DNA of 64,000 bases from Conexibacter sp. DBS9H8 (GTDB lineage Bacteria; Actinomycetota; Thermoleophilia; Solirubrobacterales; Solirubrobacteraceae). Made by a program: the position numbers and the translations under genes. The notes under the pieces are model-generated. The model saw nothing but the letters and a program-made list of their open reading frames with translations. It did no database searches and had not been told where the DNA came from. Position 1 is the stretch's first letter; the number at the start of each line of letters is the position of its first letter. Positions 1-11,608 of this stretch are shown here, piece by piece. The stretch spans positions 3,224,001 through 3,288,000 of the forward strand of contig NZ_CP097128.1 of the NCBI RefSeq assembly GCF_023330685.1, read 5' to 3'.

Positions 1-21
1 GTCGTTGGTCTCGTCGGTCAT
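1..21 (-). CDS. rplV: 50S ribosomal protein L22 (uL22), 5' end only
   Basis: Only the first seven codons (MTDETND) lie in the window; the gene continues beyond position 1. The ATG at 21-19 overlaps the rpsS stop codon in an ATGA arrangement, so the two are translationally coupled. The name rests on position: rplV follows rpsS in practically every bacterial S10 operon. Seven residues cannot prove it. Confidence 0.7.
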
Positions 22-290
22 CGCTTCTTTCCTGAGGCGACGTGGCCGCGGTAGAGCCGCGTCGGGGCGAACTCACCGAGCTTGTGCCCGACCATCGACT
101 CGGACACGAACACGGGGACGTGCTTGCGCCCGTCGTGGACGGCGATCGTGTGGCCGACCATGTCCGGGAAGATCGTGGAGGTGCGGCTCCAGGTCTTCAG
201 CATCTTCTTCTCGCCCGACTTGTTCATCGCCTCGATCCGCGCCATCAGGCGCTCCTCGACGAACGGGCCCTTCTTGGATGAACGGCTCAT
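18..290 (-). CDS. rpsS: 30S ribosomal protein S19 (uS19)
   Basis: uS19 sits in the head of the small subunit, next to S13, and contacts 16S rRNA. The 90-residue product is the normal length. It shows the family N-terminus [11 protein letters not shown], the central block [15 protein letters not shown] and the C-terminal block [12 protein letters not shown]. It is in the S10 operon; its ATG overlaps the rplB stop by 4 nt and its stop overlaps the putative rplV start by 3 nt, so translation is probably coupled along the operon. Nothing is unusual. Confidence 0.98.
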   Translation of the reverse strand: MSRSSKKGPFVEERLMARIEAMNKSGEKKMLKTWSRTSTIFPDMVGHTIAVHDGRKHVPVFVSESMVGHKLGEFAPTRLYRGHVASGKKR

Positions 291-1126
291 CGCTTCTTAC
301 CTCGTTTACGCCCGCGGACGATGTACTTGTCCGACGTCTTGCCCTTCTTGCGTGTGCGGTAGCCCAACGTCGGCTTGCCCCACGGAGTGACCGGGTGACG
401 ACCGGCGGTCGTCGAGCCCTCACCACCACCGTGCGGGTGGTCGACCGGGTTCATCGCGGTACCGCGCGTCTGGGGGCGGACGCCGAGATGACGTTTGCGA
501 CCGGCCTTGCCGATCTTGACGTTCTGATGATCGGAGTTGCCGATCGTGCCGATCGTCGCACGGCACTCCGCGCGGACGAGCCGCATCTCACCGGAGGGGA
601 GCCGCAGCGTCACGTAATCCCCGTCCTTGGCGAGCAGTTGGATGCTCGTCCCGGCGGCGCGACCGAGCTGCCCGCCCCGGCCCGGGGTGAGCTCGACGTT
701 GTGGAGCACCGTACCGGCGGGGATCGCGGCGAGCGGGAGGCAGTTACCGACGCGGATGTCGGCTTGGGGACCCGACTCGACCGTCTGGCCGACACTGAGT
801 CGCGCCGGGGCGAGGATGTAGCGCTTCTCCCCGTCGGCGTAGTGCAGCAGCGCGATGTAGGCGGACCGGTTCGGGTCGTACTCGATGTGGGCGACCTTGG
901 CGGGGACCCCGTCCTTGGTCCGCTTGAAGTCGATGATCCGGTACTGGCGCTTGGCGCCGCCACCGCGGTGCCGCGAGGTCTTGCGCCCGTTGTTGTTGCG
1001 CCCGCCGGACTTGTGCAGCCCGACGGTCAGCGACTTCTCCGGGGTCGAGCGCGTCAGCTCGGCGAAGTCCGGATAGGAGACGAACCGGAGACCCGGGGAC
1101 GTCGGCTTGGGTTTACGGATGGCCAC
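287..1126 (-). CDS. rplB: 50S ribosomal protein L2 (uL2)
   Basis: uL2 binds 23S rRNA near the peptidyl-transferase centre and bridges to the small subunit. The product is 279 residues, close to the usual 275-280. Diagnostic blocks are visible: [17 protein letters not shown] near residue 50, [11 protein letters not shown] near the middle, and the C-terminal [17 protein letters not shown] segment with the conserved histidine of the peptidyl-transferase region. The stop overlaps the rpsS start by 4 nt, and only 3 nt separate it from rplW upstream, so it is a co-transcribed S10-operon gene. Confidence 0.99.
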   Translation of the reverse strand: MAIRKPKPTSPGLRFVSYPDFAELTRSTPEKSLTVGLHKSGGRNNNGRKTSRHRGGGAKRQYRIIDFKRTKDGVPAKVAHIEYDPNRSAYIALLHYADGEKRYILAPARLSVGQTVESGPQADIRVGNCLPLAAIPAGTVLHNVELTPGRGGQLGRAAGTSIQLLAKDGDYVTLRLPSGEMRLVRAECRATIGTIGNSDHQNVKIGKAGRKRHLGVRPQTRGTAMNPVDHPHGGGEGSTTAGRHPVTPWGKPTLGYRTRKKGKTSDKYIVRGRKRGKKR

Positions 1127-1129
1127 TGT

Positions 1130-1423
1130 TTACTCCCCCAGTCCCTGGCCGAAGATCGGGATGCTCTGGCCGTCGGCGACCTGGACGTAGGCCTTCTTCC
1201 AGGTACGCGTCCGGCCGTTGTAGACGCCCCGGCGCTTGGGCTTGGACTTAACCGAGGCGGTGCGAACCTCGACGACCTTGACGTCGAAGAGCTCCTCCAC
1301 CGCCTGGCGGATCTGGGTCTTGTGCGCCTTGTCGTGGACCCGGAAGGTGTAGCGGCCGGCCTCAGCGAGGACATAGGTCTTCTCCGAGACGACCGGACGG
1401 ATGATGATCTGTGAAGCGTCCAT
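1130..1423 (-). CDS. rplW: 50S ribosomal protein L23 (uL23)
   Basis: uL23 lines the exit of the nascent-peptide tunnel and is the docking site for trigger factor and SRP. The 97-residue product starts MDASQIIIRPVVSEKTYV and carries the family blocks YTFRVHDKAHKTQIRQAVE and KPKRRGVYNGRTRTWKKAYV. Its ATG shares one base with the rplD stop (TAATG), which implies translational coupling. Length and order are canonical. Confidence 0.98.
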   Translation of the reverse strand: MDASQIIIRPVVSEKTYVLAEAGRYTFRVHDKAHKTQIRQAVEELFDVKVVEVRTASVKSKPKRRGVYNGRTRTWKKAYVQVADGQSIPIFGQGLGE

Positions 1424-2067
1424 TACGCCTCGACCTCCTCAGTGCTCTCCGCGCCGGTCCCGGTGGCGCGGGCGACGAGCAGGCCGAGCGCCGCATCCGA
1501 GACGAGCAGGTTGGCCGCCCCGACGATGTCGGCGACGCCGGCATCCTCGGCCTCGAGCACGGTGACCCGCTCGAGGTTGCGGAAGGACAGGTAAGCGGCC
1601 TCCTCCGTGCGGGCGAGCACGACGAGGACCGACCCCTTGTGCTCCCAGCCGGTGAGCAGCGCAAGCGCGGCCTTGGTCGAGGGCTCGGTGAGCAGGGCAC
1701 CGTCGAGCAGCGCGACACTGCCGCGGGTCGCGTGGACCGACAGGACGCAGCGCAGCGCGGCCCGGCGGGCCTTGCGGTTGACCTTGAAGGTGTAATGACG
1801 GGGCTGGGGACCGAAGACGGTGCCGCCGCCGACCCAGATGGGCGAGCGCGAGGAACCGGCGCGAGCCCGGCCAGTGCCCTTCTGACGCCACGGCTTGGCC
1901 GAACCGCCGGACACCTTCCCCCGGGTCTTGGTCGAGCTCGTTCCCTGACGGCGGGCGTTGAGCTCGGCCCGCACGGTCTCGTGCACGAGGGCCATATTGA
2001 ACTCGGCGCCGAAGGCGACCGGATCGAGCTCGACGGTCGCTCCGTGGAGATGGGGGGCGCTAGGCAT
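1423..2067 (-). CDS. rplD: 50S ribosomal protein L4 (uL4)
   Basis: uL4 lines the nascent-peptide tunnel. In enterobacteria it also autoregulates the S10 operon; no equivalent leader structure was identified here. The product is 214 residues. The family signature KPWRQKGTGRARAGSSRSPIW, seen around residues 78-98, is the extended tunnel loop, followed by GGGTVFGPQPRHYTFKVN. The ATG lies inside the 3' end of rplC (8-nt overlap) in another frame, so coupling is expected. The C-terminus ends in an acidic GTGAESTEEVEA tail. Confidence 0.97.
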   Translation of the reverse strand: MPSAPHLHGATVELDPVAFGAEFNMALVHETVRAELNARRQGTSSTKTRGKVSGGSAKPWRQKGTGRARAGSSRSPIWVGGGTVFGPQPRHYTFKVNRKARRAALRCVLSVHATRGSVALLDGALLTEPSTKAALALLTGWEHKGSVLVVLARTEEAAYLSFRNLERVTVLEAEDAGVADIVGAANLLVSDAALGLLVARATGTGAESTEEVEA

Positions 2068-2677
2068 CAGTCCGTACCTCCACGATCCCGCCCTTGGCTC
2101 CGGGGACCGAGCCCCGGACGAGCAGCAGGTTCTCCTTGGCGATCACGTCGACGACGGTGAGGCCCTTCTGGGTGACGCGCTCGTCCCCCATGTGACCGGG
2201 GCCGCGGATGCCCTTCATGACCCGCGCCGGCCAGGCCGAGGCGCCGATCGAACCAGGGGCCCGATAGTTGTGGGAGCCGTGGGTCTTGGGTCCGCGCTTG
2301 AAGTTGTGGCGCTTGATCGTCCCCTGGAAGCCCTTGCCCTTCGAGGTCCCGGAGATCTTCACCTTGTCCCCGCTGGCGAACGCCTCCGCGGTGACCGTCT
2401 CACCGACGAGCAGCTCGGCGGCCTCATCCCGGAACTCGCGCAGGACCCGGTGCGGACCCGCGTCGGCCTTCTTGAGATGGCCGAGCTCCGGCCGGGTCAG
2501 CGCCTTCTCCTTGCACGCGTCAAAGGCAAGCTGCACGGCCTCATAGCCGTCCTTCTCAAAGGTGCGGATGGCCGTCACCGGACACGGGCCGGCCTCGAGC
2601 ACGGTGACGCGCTCGACCTTGCCGTCCTCCAGGAACAGCTGGGTCATCCCGATCTTCTTGGCGAGAATCGCAGGCAT
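2060..2677 (-). CDS. rplC: 50S ribosomal protein L3 (uL3)
   Basis: uL3 is an early-assembly protein contacting the peptidyl-transferase centre. The product is 205 residues, starts MPAILAKKIGMTQLF and contains the signature GKGFQGTIKRHNFKRGPKTH around residues 115-134, then GSIGASAWPARVMKG. Its stop overlaps the rplD start by 8 nt, and the rpsJ stop is only 2 nt upstream of its ATG. A canonical S10-operon member. Confidence 0.98.
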   Translation of the reverse strand: MPAILAKKIGMTQLFLEDGKVERVTVLEAGPCPVTAIRTFEKDGYEAVQLAFDACKEKALTRPELGHLKKADAGPHRVLREFRDEAAELLVGETVTAEAFASGDKVKISGTSKGKGFQGTIKRHNFKRGPKTHGSHNYRAPGSIGASAWPARVMKGIRGPGHMGDERVTQKGLTVVDVIAKENLLLVRGSVPGAKGGIVEVRTDA

Positions 2678-2679
2678 CG

Positions 2680-3006
2680 CTAGGAGGCGAGGCGGATCTC
2701 GATGTCCACGCCGGCAGGAAGGTGATCCAGGCGCTGGAGCGAGTCCACGGTCTTGGGGGTGGGCTGGTGGATGTCGATGAGCCGCTTGTGCGTGCGGATC
2801 TCGAAGTGCTCGCGCGAGTCCTTGTCCTTGAACGGGGAGCGGATCACGCAGTACACGTTCTTCTCGGTCGGCAGCGGGACCGGGCCCGAAACCGTCGCGC
2901 CGGTGCGCGTCGCGGTCTCGACGATCTCCTTTGCCGCCGTCTCGATCGCCGTGTGGTCATAGGACTTCAGGCGGATGCGAATCTTGTTTTGGGCGATGGT
3001 GGCCAT
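2680..3006 (-). CDS. rpsJ: 30S ribosomal protein S10 (uS10)
   Basis: uS10 belongs to the head of the small subunit and, as NusE, also takes part in transcription antitermination. I chose the ATG at 3006 ([18 protein letters not shown], 108 residues). The frame stays open to a GTG at 3054, but those extra 16 residues do not resemble any S10. The blocks [19 protein letters not shown] and [17 protein letters not shown] are diagnostic. No convincing Shine-Dalgarno precedes the ATG. It is the first gene of the S10 operon, separated from tuf by 257 nt that include a terminator, so a promoter for the operon should lie in about 3007-3226. Confidence 0.96.
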   Translation of the reverse strand: MATIAQNKIRIRLKSYDHTAIETAAKEIVETATRTGATVSGPVPLPTEKNVYCVIRSPFKDKDSREHFEIRTHKRLIDIHQPTPKTVDSLQRLDHLPAGVDIEIRLAS

Positions 3007-3226
3007 GGCTGGTGGGGCTGGGCGCCTCTGCGCGTTCTTTCTGTGTGCGCGCACGACGGCGCGGTTCTCAAAATTCGGTACGGCTGGCCGGTCAGGGCTG
3101 GCCGGCTCGGACGACGGTCCTGCGGGCTGCTGAGCGCCGACGAACTGCGTGGCTCAGCGGGCTATCAGGATACTGCGCCCCGGGAGCCCGGGGGACCTAC
3201 AGGGTACAACGGGCACTGCGGATGGT

Positions 3227-3256
3227 CCGGGGGGCGGCTCACAGGCCGCCCCCCGG
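3227..3256 (-). terminator. Hairpin terminator downstream of tuf
   Basis: A perfect 12-bp GC-only stem (3227-3238 paired with 3245-3256) with a 6-nt loop lies 8 nt after the tuf stop. It has no U-tract on either strand. It sits between tuf and rpsJ and probably separates the str operon from the S10 operon. Confidence 0.8.
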
Positions 3257-3263
3257 TCGTCAA

Positions 3264-4454
<1,191 letters not shown>

Positions 4455-4488
4455 TTTGGGGTGCTCCTTCTGGTTTTCCGTGGGTTTG

Positions 4489-4506
4489 TCGCCCGGCGAC
4501 GGGCGA
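4489..4506 (-). promoter_or_regulatory. Small hairpin in the fusA-tuf spacer
   Basis: A perfect 7-bp inverted repeat (4489-4495 and 4500-4506) with a GCGA/TCGC tetraloop lies 35 nt upstream of the tuf ATG. No U-run follows, so it is not an obvious terminator. It could be an mRNA processing or stabilising element in the fusA-tuf transcript; this role is inferred. Confidence 0.4.
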
Positions 4507-4543
4507 ACTCAGAGAGGGTACTAACTGCCGTCCGACTGGTCTG

Positions 4544-6643
<2,100 letters not shown>

Positions 6644-6702
6644 CTTTCTCTGACGGTTGCGGTCGTGCGAACTCTCGCTCAGTGTGGCTGCGGGCGCGAA
6701 AA

Positions 6703-6720
6703 AGGGCCCCTCGGGGCCCT
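6703..6720 (-). terminator. Rho-independent terminator in the fusA leader
   Basis: An AGGGCCCC / GGGGCCCT inverted repeat is followed on the minus strand by five T residues, a textbook intrinsic terminator. It lies only 60 nt upstream of the fusA ATG and about 1 kb beyond rpsG. It can end read-through from upstream or act as an attenuator for a fusA transcript started further upstream. Confidence 0.85.
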
Positions 6721-6862
6721 GTGTCACGACACGGCTGTCGCCACAGGCAGTTAGTTTGAGTTCGGCTTCTCCATGGGAGGGAATCTGACGGGCTACCGGG
6801 AGGAAAGTGTCCGCACGCCGAGGATCGGCGCATCACCGGAGCCAGCAAGCGAATATAGCAAC

Positions 6863-7390
6863 GTGAGAAAGGCCATCTCCGGGCTCGCGGGCACCGGCGC
6901 GCTCGTCCTCGCGCTGTCCCAGGCGCTCCCGCTCTTTCACACCTTCACCAGCGCCCGCGGGCTCCCCGTTGGGTCAGAGACGGTCGGTGCCGCGCACGCC
7001 TACGGGGTGCTCGTGCTCGCCGTGCTCGGACTGCTGCTCGCCGCCGGCGTGCTGATCAGCGGCAGCCGCGCCGCGCTCCTGCTGATCGGGGTCGTGGCCG
7101 TCGCGGCGCTCGCCGTCTGCCTCGGCCACGACCTTCCCGCCGCCCGCAGCCACGGGTTCGGCCTGGTCGCCGGGCACTACCAGACAGCGATCAACGTCGT
7201 CGGCGTCGGGCTGTACGTCGAACTCGCCGGCGCCCTCGCCCTGCTCGGCGCGAGCGGGCTGGGTTTCCTGCTCGGTGGAGACGCGCTCGCCCCGGCGGGG
7301 CCGCGCTCTCCCGGCCCGCTCCGGCGCTCGACACGGGGTGCGCGCGCGGGTTCGTCCCGGCGGGCCGGACCCCGTTCAGGTTCTGTCTGA
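6863..7390 (+). CDS. Hypothetical multi-pass membrane protein
   Basis: No family was recognised. From the GTG at 6863 the product has 175 residues with about four hydrophobic segments (roughly residues 6-20, 45-65, 70-85 and 115-140) and an Arg/Pro-rich, probably cytoplasmic tail. An in-frame ATG at 6773 would add 30 polar residues; I prefer the later start because the hydrophobic helix then begins almost at once. It is on the plus strand between minus-strand rpsG and fusA, so it interrupts the usual rpsLG-fusA-tuf unit. Its promoter region overlaps the fusA leader. Confidence 0.65.
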   Translation: MRKAISGLAGTGALVLALSQALPLFHTFTSARGLPVGSETVGAAHAYGVLVLAVLGLLLAAGVLISGSRAALLLIGVVAVAALAVCLGHDLPAARSHGFGLVAGHYQTAINVVGVGLYVELAGALALLGASGLGFLLGGDALAPAGPRSPGPLRRSTRGARAGSSRRAGPRSGSV

Positions 7391-7539
7391 AGCCTGACAC
7401 TCGGAGCGGGCGCGCGGGCGAGCGGGCACGGTTGGGCAGGCGGGCTGTTAGTCTCAGTGGCCGCGAGGGTTGTCTGCTACAGCCCCCGGTCCCGTGTAGC
7501 GGGCGGCCCTCGCGTTCACCTTCCCGCGATGACCGCGGA

Positions 7540-7583
7540 GCCGACCTTCCGGTCGCCTCCCGGCCGACCTTCCGGTCGCCTCC
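7540..7583. repeat. Two-copy 23-bp tandem repeat
   Basis: A 21-bp segment (7540-7560) is repeated exactly at 7563-7583, a 23-bp period. It lies between the 3' end of the plus-strand membrane gene and the rpsG terminator, in DNA with no convincing gene. The segment contains GACC..GGTC self-complementarity, so each copy could fold. Confidence 0.85.
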
Positions 7584-7610
7584 TCAGGCTCAGAACCCCG
7601 AAAACGCGTC

Positions 7611-7631
7611 AGGCCCGGACGAGCCGGGCCT
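7611..7631 (-). terminator. Terminator of rpsL-rpsG
   Basis: An 8-bp perfect stem (7611-7618 / 7624-7631) with a 5-nt loop is followed on the minus strand, after six bases, by TTTT. It lies 49 nt beyond the rpsG stop and should end the rpsL-rpsG transcript before the inserted membrane gene. Confidence 0.75.
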
Positions 7632-7679
7632 GGGGAACTGCGCGGTGTACGGTGACGGAGATCCGTGACCGCGGGACGG

Positions 7680-8150
7680 TTACCAGCGGTAGTGAGCGAA
7701 GGCCTGGTTGGCCTTGGCCATGCGGTAGACGTCGTCCTTGCGCTTGTAGGCGCTGCCCTGCTGCTGCTGGGCGTCGAGCAGCTCATGGGCGAGCCGCTGG
7801 GCCATCGTCTTCTCACGCCGCTGACGGGCGAAGGTGACGAGCCAGCGCACCGCGAGCGTGCGCGCCCGCCGGGGCGGAACCTCAACGGGAACCTGATAGG
7901 TCGCGCCACCGACGCGCCGGGACTTGACCTCGAGCACGGGGGTGAGTGCCTTGACGCCAGCCTCAAGCACCTCAAGCGGGTCCTGTCCGGTTCGCTCGGC
8001 GAGGATCGCGAGGGCGTCATAGACGATCCGCTCGGCGGTCGACTTCTTGCCGTCCAGCATCACCTTGTTGATGATCTGGGTGACCATCCGGTTGCGGTGG
8101 ACGGGGTCCGGCTCGACCGGCCGGATCTGTGCGGCTGCGCGACGGGGCAT
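7680..8150 (-). CDS. rpsG: 30S ribosomal protein S7 (uS7)
   Basis: uS7 nucleates assembly of the 30S head and lines the E site. The product is 156 residues, the standard length. It starts [20 protein letters not shown] and shows the blocks [39 protein letters not shown] and the beta-hairpin/C-terminal [20 protein letters not shown]. It lies 19 nt after rpsL and is followed by a terminator. In most bacteria fusA follows directly; here a divergent gene and two terminators intervene. Confidence 0.98.
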   Translation of the reverse strand: MPRRAAAQIRPVEPDPVHRNRMVTQIINKVMLDGKKSTAERIVYDALAILAERTGQDPLEVLEAGVKALTPVLEVKSRRVGGATYQVPVEVPPRRARTLAVRWLVTFARQRREKTMAQRLAHELLDAQQQQGSAYKRKDDVYRMAKANQAFAHYRW

Positions 8151-8169
8151 CGAAAGATCTCCAGAGTGG

Positions 8170-8565
8170 CTACTTGGCCTTGACGCCGTACTGGCTGCGG
8201 GCCTTCTTGCGGTCCGCGACGCCGGCGGCGTCGAGAGTTCCGCGGATCACCTTGTAACGGAACCCCGGGAGGTCCTTGACGCGGCCACCACGCACGAGCA
8301 CGACGGAGTGCTCCTGCAGGTTGTGACCCTCTCCGGGGATGTAGGCGCCGACCTCCATACCGTTGGTGAGCCGGACACGGGCGACCTTGCGCAGAGCCGA
8401 GTTCGGCTTCTTGGGCGTCGTCGTGTACACGCGAGTGCAGACGCCGCGGCGCTGGGGTGCGGCGACCTTCTTCTTGCGGCCCTTGCCGGACTTCAGGCCC
8501 GGAGTCGCAAGCTTCTTGGCGGGCTTCTGACGGCCCTTGTTGACAAGCTGGTTGGTGGTCGGCAT
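8170..8565 (-). CDS. rpsL: 30S ribosomal protein S12 (uS12)
   Basis: uS12 is part of the decoding centre. I chose the ATG at 8565 ([13 protein letters not shown], 131 residues); an upstream in-frame start would add 12 unrelated residues. The streptomycin-resistance hot spots look wild type: [20 protein letters not shown] has the lysine of the PKKPNSA loop, and [13 protein letters not shown] keeps the second Lys-Asp-Leu-Pro motif. It is the first gene of the rpsL-rpsG unit, so its promoter must lie in 8566-8811. The genes upstream of it are not those usual for this cluster, rpoC being about 39.6 kb away. Confidence 0.98.
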   Translation of the reverse strand: MPTTNQLVNKGRQKPAKKLATPGLKSGKGRKKKVAAPQRRGVCTRVYTTTPKKPNSALRKVARVRLTNGMEVGAYIPGEGHNLQEHSVVLVRGGRVKDLPGFRYKVIRGTLDAAGVADRKKARSQYGVKAK

Positions 8566-8811
8566 GCGAACGCCGAGAGTAGCAGGGGCCCCACCGAGCA
8601 CTCCCGCCCCCCGGGCGACCTCTCCGGCGACCCCGGGGCGGACCCCAGGGCGGACCCCGGTCCGCGATGTCCGGGGACGCGGGCGGCTCCCTCCCTGGGC
8701 AAACGGTCAGGTTCCCTGTACCCTGCCTGAGCACGGGGACGGCGTGGGCGCACACCGCGACCTCCGGCCATCAGCCGCGATCATGGCCTGACTGTGAGCG
8801 AGGAGAGAAGG

Positions 8812-8946
8812 ATGGACCGCAGATCGCACCGTCTCGGCCGGGCAGCGCTCGGTCCGGCAGCCGCGCTGGCGACCGCCGTGATCGCGCTGCCCGGCCCGGC
8901 GACCGCCGCCGAACCAACCCTCGGGCGCCGGAACGGTCGCTGCTGA
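8812..8946 (+). CDS. Small ORF: signal peptide followed by an early stop
   Basis: An ATG with an excellent Shine-Dalgarno (AGGAG, 6-nt spacing) opens a 44-codon frame. The product has a basic N-terminus (MDRRSHRLGR), a hydrophobic Ala-rich core and an A-T-A-A cleavage motif near residue 33, leaving about 11 residues (EPTLGRRNGRC). This is the layout of a Sec signal peptide that has lost its mature protein, or of a tiny secreted peptide with a C-terminal Cys. It stands alone, 31 nt before the peptidase gene. Too short to identify by homology. Confidence 0.5.
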   Translation: MDRRSHRLGRAALGPAAALATAVIALPGPATAAEPTLGRRNGRC

Positions 8947-8977
8947 TCGCGCCTGAGCGGTCGACTATCTTCGGGCG

Positions 8978-11044
8978 ATGGCGTCCGAGAACTCCCTCCA
9001 CCCGCTGCTTGACCCCAGCGACCTTCCCTATCAGCTCCCGCGGTTCGCCAGCATCGCCGTCAGCGATTACGCCCCGGCGATCCGGATTGCGATGGCTCGC
9101 CAGCGAGAGGCGATCGACGCGATCTGCGCCGACCCCGCTCCGGCGAGCTTTGCCAACACGCTCGAGCCGTTCGAGCGCAGCGGCGTCGCCCTGCGGCGTG
9201 CCCTCGCCATCTTTGAAAACGTCGCCTCCGCCGACGCGACCGCGGAGATCGATGCCATCGACGCGGAGCTCTCCCCCGAGATTGCCGCCCACTCCGACGC
9301 GATCCTGCTCGACCCGGTCCTGTTCGGGCGGATCGAGGCGGTCGCCGCCGCCGGGGAGGAGCTCGATCCCGAGGCGGCCTACCTGCTCGAGCGCATCCTC
9401 TGTGCCTTCCGGCTCGCCGGGGCCGGTCTCAAGGACGCCGACAAGGCGCGGCTCAAGGCGATCAACGGCCGCCTCTCAGAGCTGTCGACCGCCTTCAAGG
9501 TCAACCTCCAGGCCGACAGCAATGACCTCGCGGTGCTGTTCGACGCCGCCGAGGACCTCGACGGGCTCAGCGCCGGTGAGCTCTCAGCCGCCCGGCAGGC
9601 GGCCGAGGACCGCGGCCACCCCGGCCGCTACCTCATCTCACTCGTCCTGCCGACCGCCCACCCATACCTCAGCACGCTGACCAGCGCGGATGCCCGCGCC
9701 CGGCTCGCGGCCGCCCAGCAGGCCCGCGGACGCCGCGGCAACGACCATGACACGCGGGCGATCGCCCTGGAGATCGTCGCCCTCCGGGCGCAGCGGGCCC
9801 AGCTGCTGGGGTTTGTCAACCACGCAGCGGTCGTCACCTCGGACCGGATCGCCCGGACCCCGGAGGCGGTGATGGAGATGCTCACCCGCCTCGCCGCCCC
9901 CGCCGCCGCGAACGCCAAAGCCGAGCAGGCCCGGCTCGAGCAGCGGGCCGGCGCTCCCGTCCGTGCCGCCGACTGGCCGTACTGGGCCGAACAGGTCCGG
10001 GCCGCCGACTATGCGCTCGACCTCACGGCGCTGCGCCCCTACTTTGAGGCCGAGCGGGTCCTCGAACACGGGGTGTTCGCCAGCGCGTCCCGGCTCTACG
10101 GGCTCCGGTTCCAAGAGCGCCACGACCTCGCCGGCTACCACCCGGACGTCCGCACCTTCGAGGTCACCGAGGAGGACGGCGCCCCGGTCGGCCTCTACCT
10201 GCTCGACCTGTATGCGCGCGAGACCAAGCGCGGCGGCGCGTGGATGAACTCGCTCGTCGACGCGGCGAGCCTCACGGGGACCGTCACTGCCGTCGTCGTC
10301 AACAACCTCAACGTCCCCAAGCCGGCGCCGGGCGAGCCGACGCTGCTCACCTTCGAGCAGGCCCGGACCCTCTTTCACGAGTTCGGCCACGCCCTCCACG
10401 GTCTGCTCGGCCGCTCCCGCTACCCGGAGCTGTCGGGGACGAGCGTCCCCAGCGACTGGGTCGAGTTCCCCTCTCAGGCCAATGAGATGTGGCTGCTGTG
10501 GCCCGACACGCTCGCCGAATTCGCCGTCCACCATCAGACGGGCGAACCGATCCCGGCTGAGCTCGTCGCCGGCTTGGCGGCCGCCCAGACCTTCAACGAG
10601 GGCTTTGCCACGAGCGAATATCTCGCGGCCGCGGTGCTCGACATGGCCTGGCATCAGCTCACCCCCGAGCAGGTGCCCGCCGACGTGGAGGCGATCGCGG
10701 GCTTTGAGGCGGCGGCGCTCGGCGCCGTCGGCCTCGACAATCCGGCGATCCCGCCCCGCTACGGAACGAGTACGTTCGCCCACATCTTCGCCGGTGGCTA
10801 CGGGGCCGGCTATTACTCCTACATTTGGGCGGAGGTCTATGACGCAGACATCGAGCAGTGGTTCATCGAACAGGGCGGACGGACGCGCGCCAACGGCGAG
10901 CTGTATCGCCGCCACGTCCTCAGCATCGGAGGGACCCGTGAGCCGCTCGGCGTCTATCGGGCCTGGCGGGGCCGTCCGGCCCCGATCGAGCCGCTACTCG
11001 CCCGACGCGGGCTCGCCCCCGCCGTGGACGAAGAGGCCGCCTGA
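8978..11044 (+). CDS. dcp: M3-family peptidyl-dipeptidase (Dcp / oligopeptidase type)
   Basis: A cytoplasmic zinc metallopeptidase that degrades short peptides; Dcp enzymes release C-terminal dipeptides. The product is 688 residues, the usual length. The zinc motif HEFGH is at 467-471, with the third ligand Glu496 in VEFPSQ, and the substrate-binding GAGYYSYIWAE block lies near 610. The spacing SGTSVPSDWVEFPSQ after HEFGH is that of Dcp, though the related oligopeptidase A cannot be excluded. It has no partner in an operon: a small signal-peptide ORF precedes it and an anti-sigma gene follows after 65 nt. No signal peptide was seen. Confidence 0.93.
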   Translation: MASENSLHPLLDPSDLPYQLPRFASIAVSDYAPAIRIAMARQREAIDAICADPAPASFANTLEPFERSGVALRRALAIFENVASADATAEIDAIDAELSPEIAAHSDAILLDPVLFGRIEAVAAAGEELDPEAAYLLERILCAFRLAGAGLKDADKARLKAINGRLSELSTAFKVNLQADSNDLAVLFDAAEDLDGLSAGELSAARQAAEDRGHPGRYLISLVLPTAHPYLSTLTSADARARLAAAQQARGRRGNDHDTRAIALEIVALRAQRAQLLGFVNHAAVVTSDRIARTPEAVMEMLTRLAAPAAANAKAEQARLEQRAGAPVRAADWPYWAEQVRAADYALDLTALRPYFEAERVLEHGVFASASRLYGLRFQERHDLAGYHPDVRTFEVTEEDGAPVGLYLLDLYARETKRGGAWMNSLVDAASLTGTVTAVVVNNLNVPKPAPGEPTLLTFEQARTLFHEFGHALHGLLGRSRYPELSGTSVPSDWVEFPSQANEMWLLWPDTLAEFAVHHQTGEPIPAELVAGLAAAQTFNEGFATSEYLAAAVLDMAWHQLTPEQVPADVEAIAGFEAAALGAVGLDNPAIPPRYGTSTFAHIFAGGYGAGYYSYIWAEVYDADIEQWFIEQGGRTRANGELYRRHVLSIGGTREPLGVYRAWRGRPAPIEPLLARRGLAPAVDEEAA

Positions 11045-11109
11045 GCGCGCGTGGGCCCGACAATCTGTTGAGAGTATGTGTGAGAGGACTGACCGCGGGT
11101 AAGTGAGCT

Positions 11110-11565
11110 GTGATGGTGGTCGGTGACAATGACGACAGAGCCCATCCCGCGCTCGACCGTCCGCTCGTGATGGCGGTCTACCCAGCGGTGGCCGCCTCCG
11201 TGCGCGCCGCTCGCAACGCGGTCGCGGCGATCGCCGAGGCGCACGGCGCTTCGCCTCAGTGCGTCGATGATGTCCGCCTCGCCGTGTCGGAGGCGGCGAC
11301 CAACGTCGTCGTCCACGCCTATGAGGAGCACACCACTGGGTCCTTCAGGGTCCTCGCGGTGATCGGCGGCGACCAGCTCGTCGTCATCGTCGAGGATGAC
11401 GGGCGCGGGCTCAGTTCACCGGCCCGCACCCCCGGGCTCGGCGCTGGCCTGACGGTGATGCGCGAAACCGCCACCCAGGCCCTGTTCCGGGAGCGCGAGC
11501 ACGGAGGCTCGAGCGTGCAGCTGCGCTTCACGCTGCGACCCCACGGCGAAGGCGAGGGCATTTGA
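11110..11565 (+). CDS. Anti-sigma factor kinase, RsbW/SpoIIAB type (HATPase_c)
   Basis: Proteins of this type bind a sigma factor and phosphorylate a STAS antagonist, which sets the partner switch of general-stress or developmental regulons. The product is 151 residues, normal for a stand-alone HATPase domain. Visible are the N-box LAVSEAATNVVVHAYEE, the G1 box VEDDGRGL and the G2 box GLGAGLTVM. The start may be the GTG at 11110 or the ATG at 11113. The next gene, 43 nt downstream, is the expected STAS antagonist. No sigma-factor gene is adjacent, so the target is unknown. Confidence 0.9.
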   Translation: MMVVGDNDDRAHPALDRPLVMAVYPAVAASVRAARNAVAAIAEAHGASPQCVDDVRLAVSEAATNVVVHAYEEHTTGSFRVLAVIGGDQLVVIVEDDGRGLSSPARTPGLGAGLTVMRETATQALFREREHGGSSVQLRFTLRPHGEGEGI

Positions 11566-11608
11566 GCGTCGTGTGGCCGGCGGTTCGCCCCGCCGGAGGT
11601 CGGTGAGG

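Noticed and set aside
7432..7510. Possible tRNA or small RNA between the membrane gene and rpsG
   Set aside because: No T-loop consensus, acceptor stem or anticodon arm could be folded by eye.
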